A stretch of 64,000 nt of DNA, taken from contig NZ_BJNT01000012.1 of the NCBI RefSeq assembly GCF_006539825.1, forward strand, positions 80,970-144,969, written 5' to 3'. This document shows, one piece after another, positions 53,753-63,525 of the stretch; the first letter of the stretch is position 1, and the number at the start of each line of letters is the position of its first letter. The position numbers and the translations under genes were made by a program. Source of the DNA: Corynebacterium variabile (GTDB lineage: Bacteria; Actinomycetota; Actinomycetes; Mycobacteriales; Mycobacteriaceae). The notes beneath the pieces were generated by a model, which made no database searches, was not told the DNA's origin, and saw nothing but the letters and a program-made list of their open reading frames with translations.

Positions 53753-53770
53753 AGTTGACGCGTCAACTAT
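53753..53770. promoter_or_regulatory. perfect palindromic operator before the FMN reductase gene
   Basis: TAGTTGACGCGTCAACTA is an uninterrupted 18-base palindrome in the 52-base gap between DUF4233 and the FMN reductase start. Position and symmetry fit a repressor of MarR/HxlR type that responds to quinones or oxidants; no such regulator gene is next to it. Confidence 0.55.
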
Positions 53771-53780
53771 ATGGCGGGGA

Positions 53781-54248
53781 TCACATCCGCGAGTCCTTGT
53801 TCTCGTCGACCCACACGTGCTGCGCCGGCAGCAGTCCCCGCTCCATCCGCCGCTTGAGATGCCCACGCAGGTAGTACGTGTACCACCACGCGGCGATGAA
53901 CAGCACCGCGACAATGAACACGATCGGGTGCACCACGATGCCGCCGATCAGCAGCAGCACCTGCAGCACGATGTTCATCGGGTCGGCGAAGGACCTGAAC
54001 TGCAGGAAGGACGCCACGGTCATCGCCACCGCAAGAACCGCGATGTAGGTCATGTTGAATCCGGAGGCGTACTTGCCGTCCCACAGCTTGCCGATGGTCG
54101 GGAGGATGAGGAAGACCGCCAGCGCCTCCATGATCATGATGCCGGCCATCATCCCCTTGAGGCCCTTGAAGGGGTCGATCTGGGGGTCATGGCCCATGCC
54201 CAGCGGGCCGACCTCGGGAGCCTTGCCCCGCCTCTTGTCGTCACTCAT
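53781..54248 (-). CDS. DUF4233-family membrane protein
   Basis: The 155-residue protein has a basic/acidic N-tail (SDDKRRGKAPEVGPLG) and four helices with DPFKGLKGMMAGIMIMEALAV, typical of DUF4233. The gene is conserved next to folC in corynebacteria and mycobacteria but has no known function. It lies 5 bases after the LOG-family gene. Confidence 0.85.
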   Translation of the reverse strand: MSDDKRRGKAPEVGPLGMGHDPQIDPFKGLKGMMAGIMIMEALAVFLILPTIGKLWDGKYASGFNMTYIAVLAVAMTVASFLQFRSFADPMNIVLQVLLLIGGIVVHPIVFIVAVLFIAAWWYTYYLRGHLKRRMERGLLPAQHVWVDENKDSRM

Positions 54249-54253
54249 CTCGC

Positions 54254-54844
54254 TCACCTGCTCCACTTTGCCGCAGCAGGGGTCCACAGGTCCAACGCGG
54301 CCGGCAGCTCGCCCGGATCCTCCACCCGGATGAGGCGGTCACGGTGCTCCTGGGCGAAGAAGCCACGGGCCACCATGTGGTCCAGCATGTCCGCCATCGG
54401 CTGCCAGTAGTCGTCCACGTCGACGATCGCGACCGGCTTGTGGTGGACGCCGAGCACCTGGCCGACCCACACCTCGAAGAACTCCTCGAGCGTGCCGATG
54501 CCGCCGGGCAGGGTGACCATGGCGTCCGCCATCGACGCCATCCGTTCCTTACGCTCGGTCATGGTCTCGACGATGTCGAGGGTGTCCAGCCCCAGATGAC
54601 CGGTCTCGCCGTCCATGAGGTGGCGGGTGATCACACCGTGGACCGGCATGCCGGCGTCCAGCGCGGTATCTGCCGCCACGCCCATGAGGCCCACGGAGCC
54701 ACCGCCGTAGACCAGCTCGTAGCCGGCCTCGGCGAGGACCTGTACGGTCCGGACCGTGGCTTCCTCGTACTCCGGGGAGTTTCCGGTCGCCGACCCGAGG
54801 TACAGGGCGACGCGTTTCACCTGCTGCTCAGCGACCGCCGTCAT
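54254..54844 (-). CDS. LOG-family nucleotide phosphoribohydrolase
   Basis: The 196-residue Rossmann-fold protein carries GSATGNSPEY, YGGGSVGLMG and the family signature PGGIGTLEEFFE. LOG enzymes release a base (cytokinin type) from nucleoside 5'-monophosphates and may salvage nucleotides. The ATG overlaps the folC stop (ATGA), so it is translated with folC. It separates folC from DUF4233, which are usually adjacent. Confidence 0.9.
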   Translation of the reverse strand: MTAVAEQQVKRVALYLGSATGNSPEYEEATVRTVQVLAEAGYELVYGGGSVGLMGVAADTALDAGMPVHGVITRHLMDGETGHLGLDTLDIVETMTERKERMASMADAMVTLPGGIGTLEEFFEVWVGQVLGVHHKPVAIVDVDDYWQPMADMLDHMVARGFFAQEHRDRLIRVEDPGELPAALDLWTPAAAKWSR

Positions 54845-56397
54845 GCCGGGTCCTTGCCGAACAGGGTGCGGGCCTCACCGGCGGTGACGACCGATCCGGT
54901 GATCAGTACACCGGCACCGGAGACCATGCCGCCGTCGAAGCCGCCGTCGTCCTCGGCCAACTCCACGGCCAGCTCCACAGCCCCGGGCAGGGCCGCGGCG
55001 ACATGCACCCGCTCCTCACCGAAGGCGTCGCGGGCGTACTCGGCCAGGGTCTCGACCTCCAGGGCGCGCGGCGACCCGTTGCGGGTCACCACAACCTCGT
55101 CGAGCACCGGCTCCAAGGCGGCGAGGATGCCACGGGCGTCCTTGTCACCGAGGATCCCGAGGACGCCGACCAGGCGTCGGAACGAGAAGTCGCGGTCGAC
55201 AGCCTCGGCCAGTGCCTTGGCACCGTGCGGGTTGTGGGTTGCGTCGATGAAGGTCGACGGGGTGGCGCGCACCCGCTCAAGCCGCCCCGGCGACTGCACC
55301 TGGGCGAAGCCGCGTCGGACAGTCTCGATGTCGAGCTGGCGTCCTGCCCCGGCACCGAAGAAGGCCTCCACCGCAGCGAGTGCGACGGCGGCGTTGCGGG
55401 CCTGGTGGGCACCGGAGAGCGGCAGGAAGATGTTGTCGTAGGTCCCGCCGAGACCACGGATGGTCAGCGTCTGGCCACCGACGGCGATGCCGGACTCCAC
55501 GACACCGAACTCAGCACCCGCACGGGCCACTGAGGAATCGACCTCGACGGCCCTCCTGAGGATGACCTCCATGGCCTCCGGCTCCTGCTCGGAGACCACG
55601 GTGACATTGTCCGGCGGGGTCAGCAGATCGTCGCGGTTCCAGCGGGACTTGATGATCCCGGCCTTCTCCGCGGCGATCTCGGCGATGGTGTCGCCGAGGT
55701 AGTCGGTGTGGTCCAGGCCGATGGGCATGATGACGGAGACGTCGGCGTCAATGACGTTTGTGGCGTCCCAGCGCCCTCCCATGCCGACCTCGACGACGGC
55801 GACGTCGACCGGGGCGTCGGCGAAGGCCGCGTAGGCCATCGCGACGAGCACCTCGAACTTGGACATCCGAGGGCCGCCCTTGGCCTCGGACGCGGCGTCC
55901 ACCATGTCGACGTAGGGCTCGATCTCCCGCCAGATGCGGACGTAGTCCGCCGGATGCATCGGCTGGCCGTCGATCGCGACGCGTTCGGTGGCGATCTGCA
56001 GGTGCGGGCTGGTGGTCCGGCCGGTGCGGCGGTGGAAGGCGCGCAGCAGTGACTCGACCATGCGCACCGTGGAGGTCTTGCCGTTGGTGCCGGCGATGTG
56101 GATCGACTGGTAGGCCCGCTGCGGGTTGCCCAGCAGGTCCATGAGCTCCCGGATGCGGTCCAGGGTCGGGTCGATGTGGGTCTCGTTCCACCGCTCGTTG
56201 AGCTCCGCCTCGACCTGCGCCAGCGCGGCGAGGTCCTCGGGGGTCACCGGATTGTGGACCGGGGTCTCGTCGGCGGCCGGCTCGTTGAGGTCGATGGGCA
56301 GGTCCAGGCCGGACTCACCGAGATTGACCTCGCCGAAACCCTCGTGGAGTTCCTCGTTGACGTCCTTGGCGTTCTTGTCGTTCTTGTCCGCAGCCAC
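54841..56397 (-). CDS. folC: dihydrofolate/folylpolyglutamate synthase
   Basis: The 518-residue ligase adds glutamate to dihydropteroate and folates. The P-loop is SIHIAGTNGKTSTVRM, with TSPHLQIATERV and MGGRWDATNV for folate and ATP binding and FIDATHNPHGAKAL in the C-terminal domain. About 60 acidic residues precede the conserved core. The GTG start shares one base with the valS stop, so translation is coupled. Confidence 0.95.
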   Translation of the reverse strand: MAADKNDKNAKDVNEELHEGFGEVNLGESGLDLPIDLNEPAADETPVHNPVTPEDLAALAQVEAELNERWNETHIDPTLDRIRELMDLLGNPQRAYQSIHIAGTNGKTSTVRMVESLLRAFHRRTGRTTSPHLQIATERVAIDGQPMHPADYVRIWREIEPYVDMVDAASEAKGGPRMSKFEVLVAMAYAAFADAPVDVAVVEVGMGGRWDATNVIDADVSVIMPIGLDHTDYLGDTIAEIAAEKAGIIKSRWNRDDLLTPPDNVTVVSEQEPEAMEVILRRAVEVDSSVARAGAEFGVVESGIAVGGQTLTIRGLGGTYDNIFLPLSGAHQARNAAVALAAVEAFFGAGAGRQLDIETVRRGFAQVQSPGRLERVRATPSTFIDATHNPHGAKALAEAVDRDFSFRRLVGVLGILGDKDARGILAALEPVLDEVVVTRNGSPRALEVETLAEYARDAFGEERVHVAAALPGAVELAVELAEDDGGFDGGMVSGAGVLITGSVVTAGEARTLFGKDPA

Positions 56398-59204
56398 TAC
56401 TTCTCCGGCAGTTCGGCAAGGCGGGCGGAGATGCGCTCGACCTCTTCGACGGCGATCTGCTGACGCTCACGGATCTTGGCCACGACGTGCTCCGGAGCCT
56501 TGGCGAGGAAGCCCTCGTTGCCCAGCTTCTTCGCGGCGCGGTCGAGTTCCTTGTTCGCCTCGGCGAGATCCTTCTCCAGACGCTTGCGCTCGGCGGCGAC
56601 GTCCACGGTGCCGGAGGTGTCCAGCTCCACGGTCAGGGTCGCGGTCGACAGGCGCAGCTCCACGCTCGCGGTCGGGGTGAACCCGTCCTCCGGCTCGGTG
56701 ACCTTGACGATCGAGCGGACGGCGTCCTCCTGCTCGACGAGGTCGACAGCGGCGGCGTCGAAGCGGGCCGGGACCTTCTGGGTGGGCTTGACACCCTGGT
56801 CGGCGCGGAAACGACGCAGCTCGGTGACGAGCTTGTCGACGTCGGCGATGCGGCGGGCGGCGTCCTCGTCGGCAGCCACTCCCCCGTTGGTGTCCTCGGC
56901 GGTCGGCCAGGACGCAACGACGAGGCTCGTCGGATAGCCCTCGGCGCCGTCGGTGAGCACGGTCCACAGGGTCTCGGTGACGAAGGGCATCGACGGGTGC
57001 AGCAGGCGCAGGACCGTGTCGAGGACGCGACCGAGCACCAGACGGGTGTTCTGACCACGGGTCTTCTCGGCGTCGGTGGCGGCGTCCCAGTCGCGCGGGA
57101 TCTGGACCTTGGCGATCTCCAGGTACCAGTCGCAGAATTCGTTCCAGGCGAAACGGTAGAGGGCCTCGTTGGCGACGGCGAACTCGTAGCGGTCGAGGTG
57201 GGTGTCCACCAGGACGCGGAGTTCCTCGAGCTTGTCGAGGATCCAGCGGTCGGCGTCGGTGAGGGCCTCGCGGGCCGGGAAGTTCTGCTTCTCGTTCTCA
57301 CCGAGGACCTCGGCACCGTTCATCAGCGCGAACTTGGTGGCGTTGAAGAGCTTGGTGGCGAAGTTACGGGAGGACTGCGCGGAATCCTCACCGATCGGCA
57401 GGTCGGTGCCGGGGTTGGCGCCGCGGGCCAGGGTGAAGCGCAGGGCGTCCGCACCGTAGTCGCGGACCCAGTCCATCGGGTCGATGCCGTTGCCCAGGGA
57501 CTTCGACATCTTGCGGCCGTGCTCATCGCGGACGAGGCCGTGGAGGAAGACGTCCGTGAACGGCACCTGCGGGCGACCGTTGCGCTCATCGGCACTCGTG
57601 CCGGACTCGCCGCTACCGAGGGTGGAGCCGGTGATGGTGTCGGCGAAGGTGCCGAACATCATCATGCGGGCGACCCAGAAGAAGAGGATGTCGTAGCCGG
57701 TGACCAGCACGGAGGTCGGGTAGAACTTCTTCAGCTCGTCCGACTGCTCCGGCCAGCCCATCGTGGAGAAGGGCCACAGTGCCGAGGAAAACCAGGTGTC
57801 CAGGACGTCGTTCTCCTGGTGCCAGCCCTCGCCGGTGGGCTTTTCGTCGTCGGGACCGCAGCAGACGATCTCGCCGTCGGGTCCGTACCAGATCGGGATG
57901 CGGTGGCCCCACCACAGCTGACGGGAGATGCACCAGTCGTGCATGTCGTCGACCCAGTCGAACCAGCGCGGCTCCTGGGAGGCGGGGTGGATGACGGTGT
58001 CGCCCTCACGGACCGCGTCCCCGGACATCTTGGCGAGCTCGTCGACCTTGACCCACCACTGCTCGGACAGGCGCGGCTCGATGGCCTCCTTGGAGCGCTC
58101 GGAGTGACCCACGGAGTGGACGTAGGGGTGGATGCGCTTGAGGACGCGGCCCTGCTCCTCCAGCGCCAGCCGGATCTGCTCACGAGCCTCGAACCGGTCC
58201 AGGCCGTCGAACTGCGTACCGGTGTTCGCGATGTGGCCGGTCTCGTCGATGACCTCGGGCATCTCGAGGTTGTGGCGCTGACCCATGGCGAAGTCGTTCG
58301 GGTCGTGGGCCGGGGTGATCTTCACCATGCCTGTACCGAACTCGGGGTCGACGTAGTCGTCGGCGATGACGACCATGCTGCGCCCCTCGATGAACGGGTG
58401 CGGGAGGGTGGTGCCGACGAGGTCCTTGTAGCGCTCGTCGTCCGGGTGGACGGCGACGGCGACATCGCCGAGCATGGTCTCGACACGGGTGGTCGCGACA
58501 TCGGCGTGCGGGCCCTTGCCCTCGACATCGCCGTAGCGCAGGGTGACCAGCTCACCCTCGTCGTCGGAGTAGACGACCTCAATGTCGGAGATGGCGGTGC
58601 GCAGCACCGGGGACCAGTTGACCAGGCGCTTCGCGCGGTAGATCAGGCCGCGGTCGAAAAGCTCCTTGAAAATGGTCTGGACGGCCTTGGACAGGCCGTC
58701 GTCGAGGGTGAAGCGCTCGCGCTCCCAGTCGACCGAGTCGCCGATGGCGCGCATCTGGTTCTGGATGACGCCGCCGAACTTGTGCTTCCATTCCCAGACG
58801 CGCTCGACGAACTCCTCGCGGCCGTAGTCGAAACGGTCCTTACTCTCGGTCTCCTTGAGCATGGCCTCGACCTTGGTCTGGGTCGCGATGCCGGCATGGT
58901 CGGAGCCCGGCAGCCACAGGACCTCGTAGCCCTGCATGCGCTTACGGCGGGCCATGGAGTCCATGAGGGTGTGGTCGAGGGCGTGACCCATGTGCAGCTG
59001 GCCGGTGACGTTCGGCGGCGGGAGCACGATGGAGAACGGCTTCCTGTCGCTCGTCGCGTCCGCGTGGAAGTAACCGGCGTCAACCCAGCCCTGGTAGAGG
59101 GCGGATTCTACGTCGGTGGGGTTCCACTGCTTCGGGAGGCGGTCGGCCCGGTTGCCGCTTGACTCGTTGCTGCGTGATGCGCTGCTGCTGGTCTGATCAG
59201 TCAC
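56397..59204 (-). CDS. valS: valyl-tRNA synthetase
   Basis: A 935-residue class I enzyme that charges tRNA-Val. The HIGH motif is [20 protein letters not shown] appears as [13 protein letters not shown], and the editing domain lies between them. A C-terminal coiled coil ([20 protein letters not shown]) ends the protein. GTG 59204 ([10 protein letters not shown]) gives the family-like N-terminus. A short insertion ([15 protein letters not shown]) lies near residue 530. Confidence 0.96.
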   Translation of the reverse strand: MTDQTSSSASRSNESSGNRADRLPKQWNPTDVESALYQGWVDAGYFHADATSDRKPFSIVLPPPNVTGQLHMGHALDHTLMDSMARRKRMQGYEVLWLPGSDHAGIATQTKVEAMLKETESKDRFDYGREEFVERVWEWKHKFGGVIQNQMRAIGDSVDWERERFTLDDGLSKAVQTIFKELFDRGLIYRAKRLVNWSPVLRTAISDIEVVYSDDEGELVTLRYGDVEGKGPHADVATTRVETMLGDVAVAVHPDDERYKDLVGTTLPHPFIEGRSMVVIADDYVDPEFGTGMVKITPAHDPNDFAMGQRHNLEMPEVIDETGHIANTGTQFDGLDRFEAREQIRLALEEQGRVLKRIHPYVHSVGHSERSKEAIEPRLSEQWWVKVDELAKMSGDAVREGDTVIHPASQEPRWFDWVDDMHDWCISRQLWWGHRIPIWYGPDGEIVCCGPDDEKPTGEGWHQENDVLDTWFSSALWPFSTMGWPEQSDELKKFYPTSVLVTGYDILFFWVARMMMFGTFADTITGSTLGSGESGTSADERNGRPQVPFTDVFLHGLVRDEHGRKMSKSLGNGIDPMDWVRDYGADALRFTLARGANPGTDLPIGEDSAQSSRNFATKLFNATKFALMNGAEVLGENEKQNFPAREALTDADRWILDKLEELRVLVDTHLDRYEFAVANEALYRFAWNEFCDWYLEIAKVQIPRDWDAATDAEKTRGQNTRLVLGRVLDTVLRLLHPSMPFVTETLWTVLTDGAEGYPTSLVVASWPTAEDTNGGVAADEDAARRIADVDKLVTELRRFRADQGVKPTQKVPARFDAAAVDLVEQEDAVRSIVKVTEPEDGFTPTASVELRLSTATLTVELDTSGTVDVAAERKRLEKDLAEANKELDRAAKKLGNEGFLAKAPEHVVAKIRERQQIAVEEVERISARLAELPEK

Positions 59205-59402
59205 GGTGAGACAGTCTAGTGCAGGCACGGACGTGGACCGTGACCGGTCGTTCATCAGCTCGGTGGTGCGGTCCTGTGGTCGGCACTCCGCTGCCCCGGT
59301 CGCGGCCTCTCCCCCTCCCGGCTCCGACTGCCCCTGTGTTCCAGAGCCCCGGTGCCGCCCTGCGCATCCCTCGCGCTCCCGTGTGTTCCCGTGCACCCCC
59401 TT

Positions 59403-59469
59403 GTACAGAAGTAGTGGCGAGGAGTCGGAAAAATCCGCATCGGGCGACCTGCGGCCACTATTTCTGTAC
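59403..59469. repeat. long inverted repeat between valS and the XRE gene
   Basis: Arms GTACAGAAGTAGTGGC (59403-59418) and GCCACTATTTCTGTAC (59454-59469) pair over 16 bases with one mismatch. The 35-base loop contains its own small hairpin CGGA-AAAA-TCCG. It lies downstream of the XRE-cupin gene and upstream of valS; it could be a terminator, an attenuator, or a remnant mobile element. Confidence 0.6.
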
Positions 59470-59499
59470 CGGTGAGGCAGCGCCACCCCGTTCCGGCCG

Positions 59500-60057
59500 C
59501 TACCCCTCCACGACGGTGACACCCGTCGTACCGTCCTCCAATGCCTCGAAGGTGTGCGGGACGTCCCCCGGATAGCGGACGCAGTCCCCGACCTCCAGCG
59601 TGATCGTCCGGTCCTGGACGCCGACCACCGCGCGTCCTGAGGTGATGAACACGTACTCCACGGTCCCCCGCGGGTGCGGCGTCGAGGACTTCACCGCGCC
59701 CGGACCTGCGGTGATGTAGTACAGGTCCCACCTGGTAGACGGCTCCCCCGGGCTGACCAGTGCCACGCGGTAGGCACTGTCCTCGGACTCGAGGAAGTTC
59801 AGTTCCTCCGCCCGGGTGACGTCGATGTCCGGCATCGGCGGATCGATGATCCTGGACAGCGGCACGTTGTAGACACTGGCGAGCGACCAGAGTGTCTCCA
59901 CGCTGGGGTTGCCGGCACCGGACTCCAGGACCGAGAGTGTGGACTTCCCGATGCCCGCCCGGCCTGCTGCCTCAGTGAGGCTCAGTCCGACCTTTTCCCG
60001 CTCGGCGCGCAGGGCGGACCCCATTCGCTGATGGTCGTACTGCGAATCATTCGACAT
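59500..60057 (-). CDS. XRE-family regulator with cupin domain
   Basis: A 185-residue regulator. Residues 12-65 hold an XRE helix-turn-helix ([21 protein letters not shown]), and residues 110-180 hold a cupin barrel with [16 protein letters not shown] and [16 protein letters not shown] that likely binds a small effector. ATG 60057 is chosen; GTG 60066 is an alternative. It is divergent from azlCD with an operator-like dyad in the gap, so it probably controls that operon and its own gene. Confidence 0.88.
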   Translation of the reverse strand: MSNDSQYDHQRMGSALRAEREKVGLSLTEAAGRAGIGKSTLSVLESGAGNPSVETLWSLASVYNVPLSRIIDPPMPDIDVTRAEELNFLESEDSAYRVALVSPGEPSTRWDLYYITAGPGAVKSSTPHPRGTVEYVFITSGRAVVGVQDRTITLEVGDCVRYPGDVPHTFEALEDGTTGVTVVEG

Positions 60058-60092
60058 GTCGTTCACCGTACGGGACGATGATCCATCTTAAC

Positions 60093-60111
60093 GAACATCA
60101 GAAGATCGTTC
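60093..60111. promoter_or_regulatory. operator-like dyad before azlC
   Basis: GAAC-ATC-AGAA-GAT-C-GTTC is an imperfect inverted repeat ending 3 bases before the azlC ATG and 36 bases from the XRE start, in the only gap shared by both genes. A repressor bound here would block both promoters. Confidence 0.45.
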
Positions 60112-60114
60112 AGT

Positions 60115-60786
60115 ATGGCGAACATGATTCCATCGCACAGAACGGCAGTGAAAGACGGCGCGGTCACCTGCCTGACGTTGCTCGCCGTGGGCGTTTCCTA
60201 CGGCTCCCTGTCCCACCAGGCCGGACTCCACCTCTGGCAGACCGCATTTCTCGCCGCGCTGGCCTACGGTGGCGCGGCCGAGATCCTCTTCGTCGGTACG
60301 CTCGGCGCCAGTGGATCCCCGGTCGCCGCGGTATTGGGCGGCGTCCTCGTGAACTCCCGGAACCTCGCCTACGGCATGAACGTCGGCACCATCGCACCCC
60401 GCGGCTGGCGGGCAGTCGCCGGCGCGCACCGGGTCAACGACGAAACCACGGCCTTCTCCCGAACCGGCGCATCGTCCGAGCAACGGTGGCGCCGGTTCTC
60501 CGTCTTCGGCGTCGTCATGCTCGCCTCCTGGATCAGCGGCGCCGTGGCCGGCCAGATGGTCGCGGACCTCACCGATACCGACGCTTTCGGGGTGGACGCA
60601 GCCTTCCCCGTGATCCTCATCGCCATGGTCCTCCCTGATCTCCGGCGACAGCCCACACTGCTGGCCGCGCTCGCCGTCGTGGTGGTCAGCGTCTCGGCGA
60701 CACCCTTCGTCCCCTCGGGCCTCACCGCCGTCTGCACCCTGGTCGTCCTGCTGCCCTGGGCCCTATCGACCCGGAGGTCTGCCTGA
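60115..60786 (+). CDS. azlC: AzlC-family amino-acid exporter, large subunit
   Basis: A 223-residue protein with about seven helices. VGVSYGSLSHQAGLHLWQTA and the GGAAEILFVGTLGASGSP segment match AzlC/BrnF, the large subunit of two-component branched-chain amino acid exporters. LVNSRNLAYGMNVG is a conserved internal motif. The start is ATG 60115 (ATG 60124 is possible). The stop overlaps the azlD start (TGATG). In C. glutamicum the related BrnFE is controlled by Lrp; here an XRE-cupin regulator takes that position. Confidence 0.88.
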   Translation: MANMIPSHRTAVKDGAVTCLTLLAVGVSYGSLSHQAGLHLWQTAFLAALAYGGAAEILFVGTLGASGSPVAAVLGGVLVNSRNLAYGMNVGTIAPRGWRAVAGAHRVNDETTAFSRTGASSEQRWRRFSVFGVVMLASWISGAVAGQMVADLTDTDAFGVDAAFPVILIAMVLPDLRRQPTLLAALAVVVVSVSATPFVPSGLTAVCTLVVLLPWALSTRRSA

Positions 60787-61157
60787 TGGACACACAGATT
60801 TTCCTGCTCTCCGCCGGCGCCTTCATCGTCGCCACCTACCTGATCCGGCTCGCCGGAGTGTCGTGGGGACACCGTCTCGCCGCGGGAGGCCCCGCTTCGT
60901 CCGGCAGATCGTCCGACACCGGATCCGGAGATTCCTCGGCGACTGCCCGGCTCTGGCTCGACCGTGCAGCGGTCGTCATTCTCGTCGCCGTCGCCGCCAC
61001 ACAGGCCACCTACGACGGACAGGATCTCACGGGGCTATCCCGCATCCTCGGCGTAGCTGTCGGAATCGTCGCACTGTGGCGGCGGGTGCCGATGCTCCTC
61101 GCGGTACTGCTGGCCATGGCGACCACCGCGGGGCTTCGCCTGCTCGGTGTGGCGTGA
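60786..61157 (+). CDS. azlD: AzlD-family amino-acid exporter, small subunit
   Basis: A 123-residue protein with about four helices, beginning MDTQIFLLSAGAFIVATYLIR and holding the family R-L-A-G turn. A Gly/Ser-rich soluble loop (about residues 33-55) is longer than usual. AzlD pairs with AzlC to form the exporter. The start overlaps the azlC stop, so the subunits are coupled. Confidence 0.88.
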   Translation: MDTQIFLLSAGAFIVATYLIRLAGVSWGHRLAAGGPASSGRSSDTGSGDSSATARLWLDRAAVVILVAVAATQATYDGQDLTGLSRILGVAVGIVALWRRVPMLLAVLLAMATTAGLRLLGVA

Positions 61158-61208
61158 GCGGCACCGAAACGGGTGACGTAGCCGGTCAAGACGCGTACAA
61201 CGGAACCC

Positions 61209-62603
61209 ATGAGTACCTTCCAGTTGAGCAACCCGTCCACCGGCACCACCGAAGACACGTTCACGAGAATCGAGGACTCCGACAGGGACGCCATCCTCGA
61301 CCGCGCGACCGAGGCCTACAACTCCTGGCGCACCACCTCGGTCGACGAGCGGGCCCGCGTCCTCGCCCGGGCCGCCGACCTTTACGAGGAGAACACCGAG
61401 GAGCTCGCGTCCCATATCGGACGCGAGATGGGCAAGCTCACCTCCTGGGCGCGCGCCGAGCTCGGCATCGTCGTCGACATCTACCGGTACTACGCCGAGC
61501 ACGCCCATGAGCTGCTCGCCGACCGCGAACTGCCGGCACAGAATGCACTGCACACCTACGTCCGCAAGGACCCGGTCGGCCCGCTGCTGGGCATCATGCC
61601 GTGGAACTTCCCCTACTACCAGGTCGCCCGCTGGGCCGCGCCGAACCTGCTGCTCGGCAACTCCCTCGTCCTCAAGCACGCGTCCATCTGTCCGCTGTCC
61701 TCCCAGGCCTGCCAGGATCTTCTGGAGGACGCCGGCCTGCCCGCCGGCGTATTCCAGAACATCTACGCCTCCGGCTCCCAGATGGATGCCTTCGTCGCCG
61801 ACCCCCGGATCGCGGGTGTCTCACTGACCGGTTCGGAGGGTGCGGGTGGGGCTGTGGCTGCGACAGCTGGCGAGAACTACAAGAAGTCGCTGCTGGAGCT
61901 CGGCGGAAATGACCCGTTCATCATCCTCGGAGGCCTGTCCGACAAAGACATGGACAGCGTCCTCGACCGGTACGTGGGCCTGCGGATGTACAACACCGGC
62001 CAGGCGTGCAATGCGCCGAAGCGGCTGATCGTCCTGGATGACGACTACGAGCGCGTGGTGGCCGGCCTGGAGCAGCGGATCAGTGCGCTGCTACCGGGTG
62101 AGTGGGACGACCCGGACGCCGATGTCGGTCCACTGTCCTCCATCGACGCCCGTGACGAGATCGTCCAGCGGCTGGAGGCCGCATCCTCCGACGGGACCGC
62201 CACGGTGCGTGTGGGTGGTCGGGCGCTGGAGCGGCCCGGAGCGTTCATGGAGCCGACGCTGCTAACCGACGTCGATCCGACCGCGGACGTGGGCTGCAAC
62301 GAAGTCTTCGGCCCGGTCGCCATCGTCTACCGCGCCACCGACGTGGACGACGCCATACGGATCGCCAACGATTCCGACTACGGACTGTCCGGGTCAGTGT
62401 GGGGCACGGACCTGGAGTTGGCGGAGCAGACCGCAGCCCGGCTGGAGGTCGGCATGTCCTTCGTCAACGAGGCCTCGGTCACCGCGGCGGGACTCCCCTT
62501 CGGCGGTGTGGGACGTTCCGGTTACGGCCGCGAGCTGGCCGAGTGGGGCGTCGGCGAGTTCTGCAACGACCACCTGGTGCGGGTGCGGTCGCTGCGGAAG
62601 TGA
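61209..62603 (+). CDS. NAD(P)-dependent aldehyde dehydrogenase, succinate-semialdehyde type
   Basis: A 464-residue enzyme with GIMPWNFPYYQVARW, LTGSEGAGGAV, the general-base Glu in LELGGNDPF, and the catalytic Cys in NTGQACNAPKRL. It is a close relative of the gene at 6478. It starts 51 bases after azlD and may be co-transcribed with azlCD under the XRE-cupin regulator. Substrate is not certain; amine- or amino-acid-derived aldehydes fit the context. Confidence 0.88.
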   Translation: MSTFQLSNPSTGTTEDTFTRIEDSDRDAILDRATEAYNSWRTTSVDERARVLARAADLYEENTEELASHIGREMGKLTSWARAELGIVVDIYRYYAEHAHELLADRELPAQNALHTYVRKDPVGPLLGIMPWNFPYYQVARWAAPNLLLGNSLVLKHASICPLSSQACQDLLEDAGLPAGVFQNIYASGSQMDAFVADPRIAGVSLTGSEGAGGAVAATAGENYKKSLLELGGNDPFIILGGLSDKDMDSVLDRYVGLRMYNTGQACNAPKRLIVLDDDYERVVAGLEQRISALLPGEWDDPDADVGPLSSIDARDEIVQRLEAASSDGTATVRVGGRALERPGAFMEPTLLTDVDPTADVGCNEVFGPVAIVYRATDVDDAIRIANDSDYGLSGSVWGTDLELAEQTAARLEVGMSFVNEASVTAAGLPFGGVGRSGYGRELAEWGVGEFCNDHLVRVRSLRK

Positions 62604-62619
62604 GTCTGCGTTCACCGCT

Positions 62620-62668
62620 GCGACTCGAGAGGGTGGTCCGACGCTCTCAGACCACCCCCTCGAGTCGC
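62620..62668. terminator. bidirectional terminator-like hairpin
   Basis: Arms GCGACTCGAGAGGGTGGTC (62620-62638) and GACCACCCCCTCGAGTCGC (62650-62668) pair over 19 bases with one mismatch around an 11-base loop. It lies 16 bases after the aldehyde dehydrogenase stop and between convergent genes. Confidence 0.8.
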
Positions 62669-62811
62669 ACCCAACCAGACCGGGAACGTACTCATTCCGA
62701 GACAGATCCCTGTTCACTCGTAAATGTGTCCTTACCAGCGAAAATGACTCTTCCGATCGGTCCACGATCGAAAATCCGCGGGACTTTCGTCGAAGATCTG
62801 CCAGTCCCGGT

Positions 62812-63517
62812 TCACGATCCCGGCCGGTACGGGACGCCCCGGGGATGCGTCCGCCGGAAGGTCATCATGTCGTGGAAGATCTCGGTGGCGGACCGGTTGT
62901 CGCAGCATCCTTCGGTTGCGGACAGGGACGACCCGGATGATGCAGCACCAGACTCCGTTGCGGGCAGGACGCCGGGACGCAGGGCCTGGGCGAGATAGGA
63001 GGAATCGACGGTGGCGGCGCCGACGTAGCGGGCTGCGTGGACCTGCTCGGCACTGACAAGCGTCCAGTCCACGGACCACCCGGCGTGGCGGAGCATCTGG
63101 TCGAAGAAGAAGCGCTGGGTCCGGGAGTTCCCGTCGCGGAAGGGGTGGACCATCGTCAGCTCCGCCCAGTGGTCGGCGACGGTGGCGACGGCGGCGTCCA
63201 CATCCGAGGTCGACGGCGGATGCTTCGCGATGTCCCGGAACACCCGATCGAGTTCCTGGTCAACGTACTGCGCCCGGCACATCGCCATGCCCATCGCACC
63301 GACCTCGCCGGTGCGGAGCTGCCCTGCCCAGGGGGTAGATGTCCTGCATGAGGTAGCCGTGCACATGGCACAGATCGTCCCGGGTGAAGCTCGCGAGCGG
63401 GGCGGAACTTTCGAGTTCGTACAGGCGCTGAGTAGCGAGTCTGCCTGCGATACGCTCCAGTTCAGCAGGGTCATTTTTCCCGAAGTAGTTCTCCGGCGCC
63501 CCCGTTGTGTCCCCCAT
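62812..63517 (-). pseudogene. fic: Fic-family AMPylation toxin broken by a frameshift
   Basis: From ATG 63517 the frame encodes a normal Fic N-terminus up to YLMQDIYPL. The next residues WAGQLRTGEVGAM, and the whole active site HPFRDGNSRTQR, continue in a different frame down to 62812. The break lies in a five-C run on the coding strand (63331-63335 as five G on the plus strand). Four C residues would give the expected YPWAGQLRT. So a single-base insertion destroys the toxin. Fic proteins AMPylate targets such as gyrase. The open frame after the break reads about 200 residues to the usual C-terminus. Confidence 0.88.
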
Positions 63518-63525
63518 GTTTCCCC

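Noticed and set aside
63331..63335. Programmed frameshifting in fic
   Set aside because: A +1 shift at CCC-CTG has no stop-codon or structured pause signal, and the antitoxin is also broken, so decay or sequence error is simpler.
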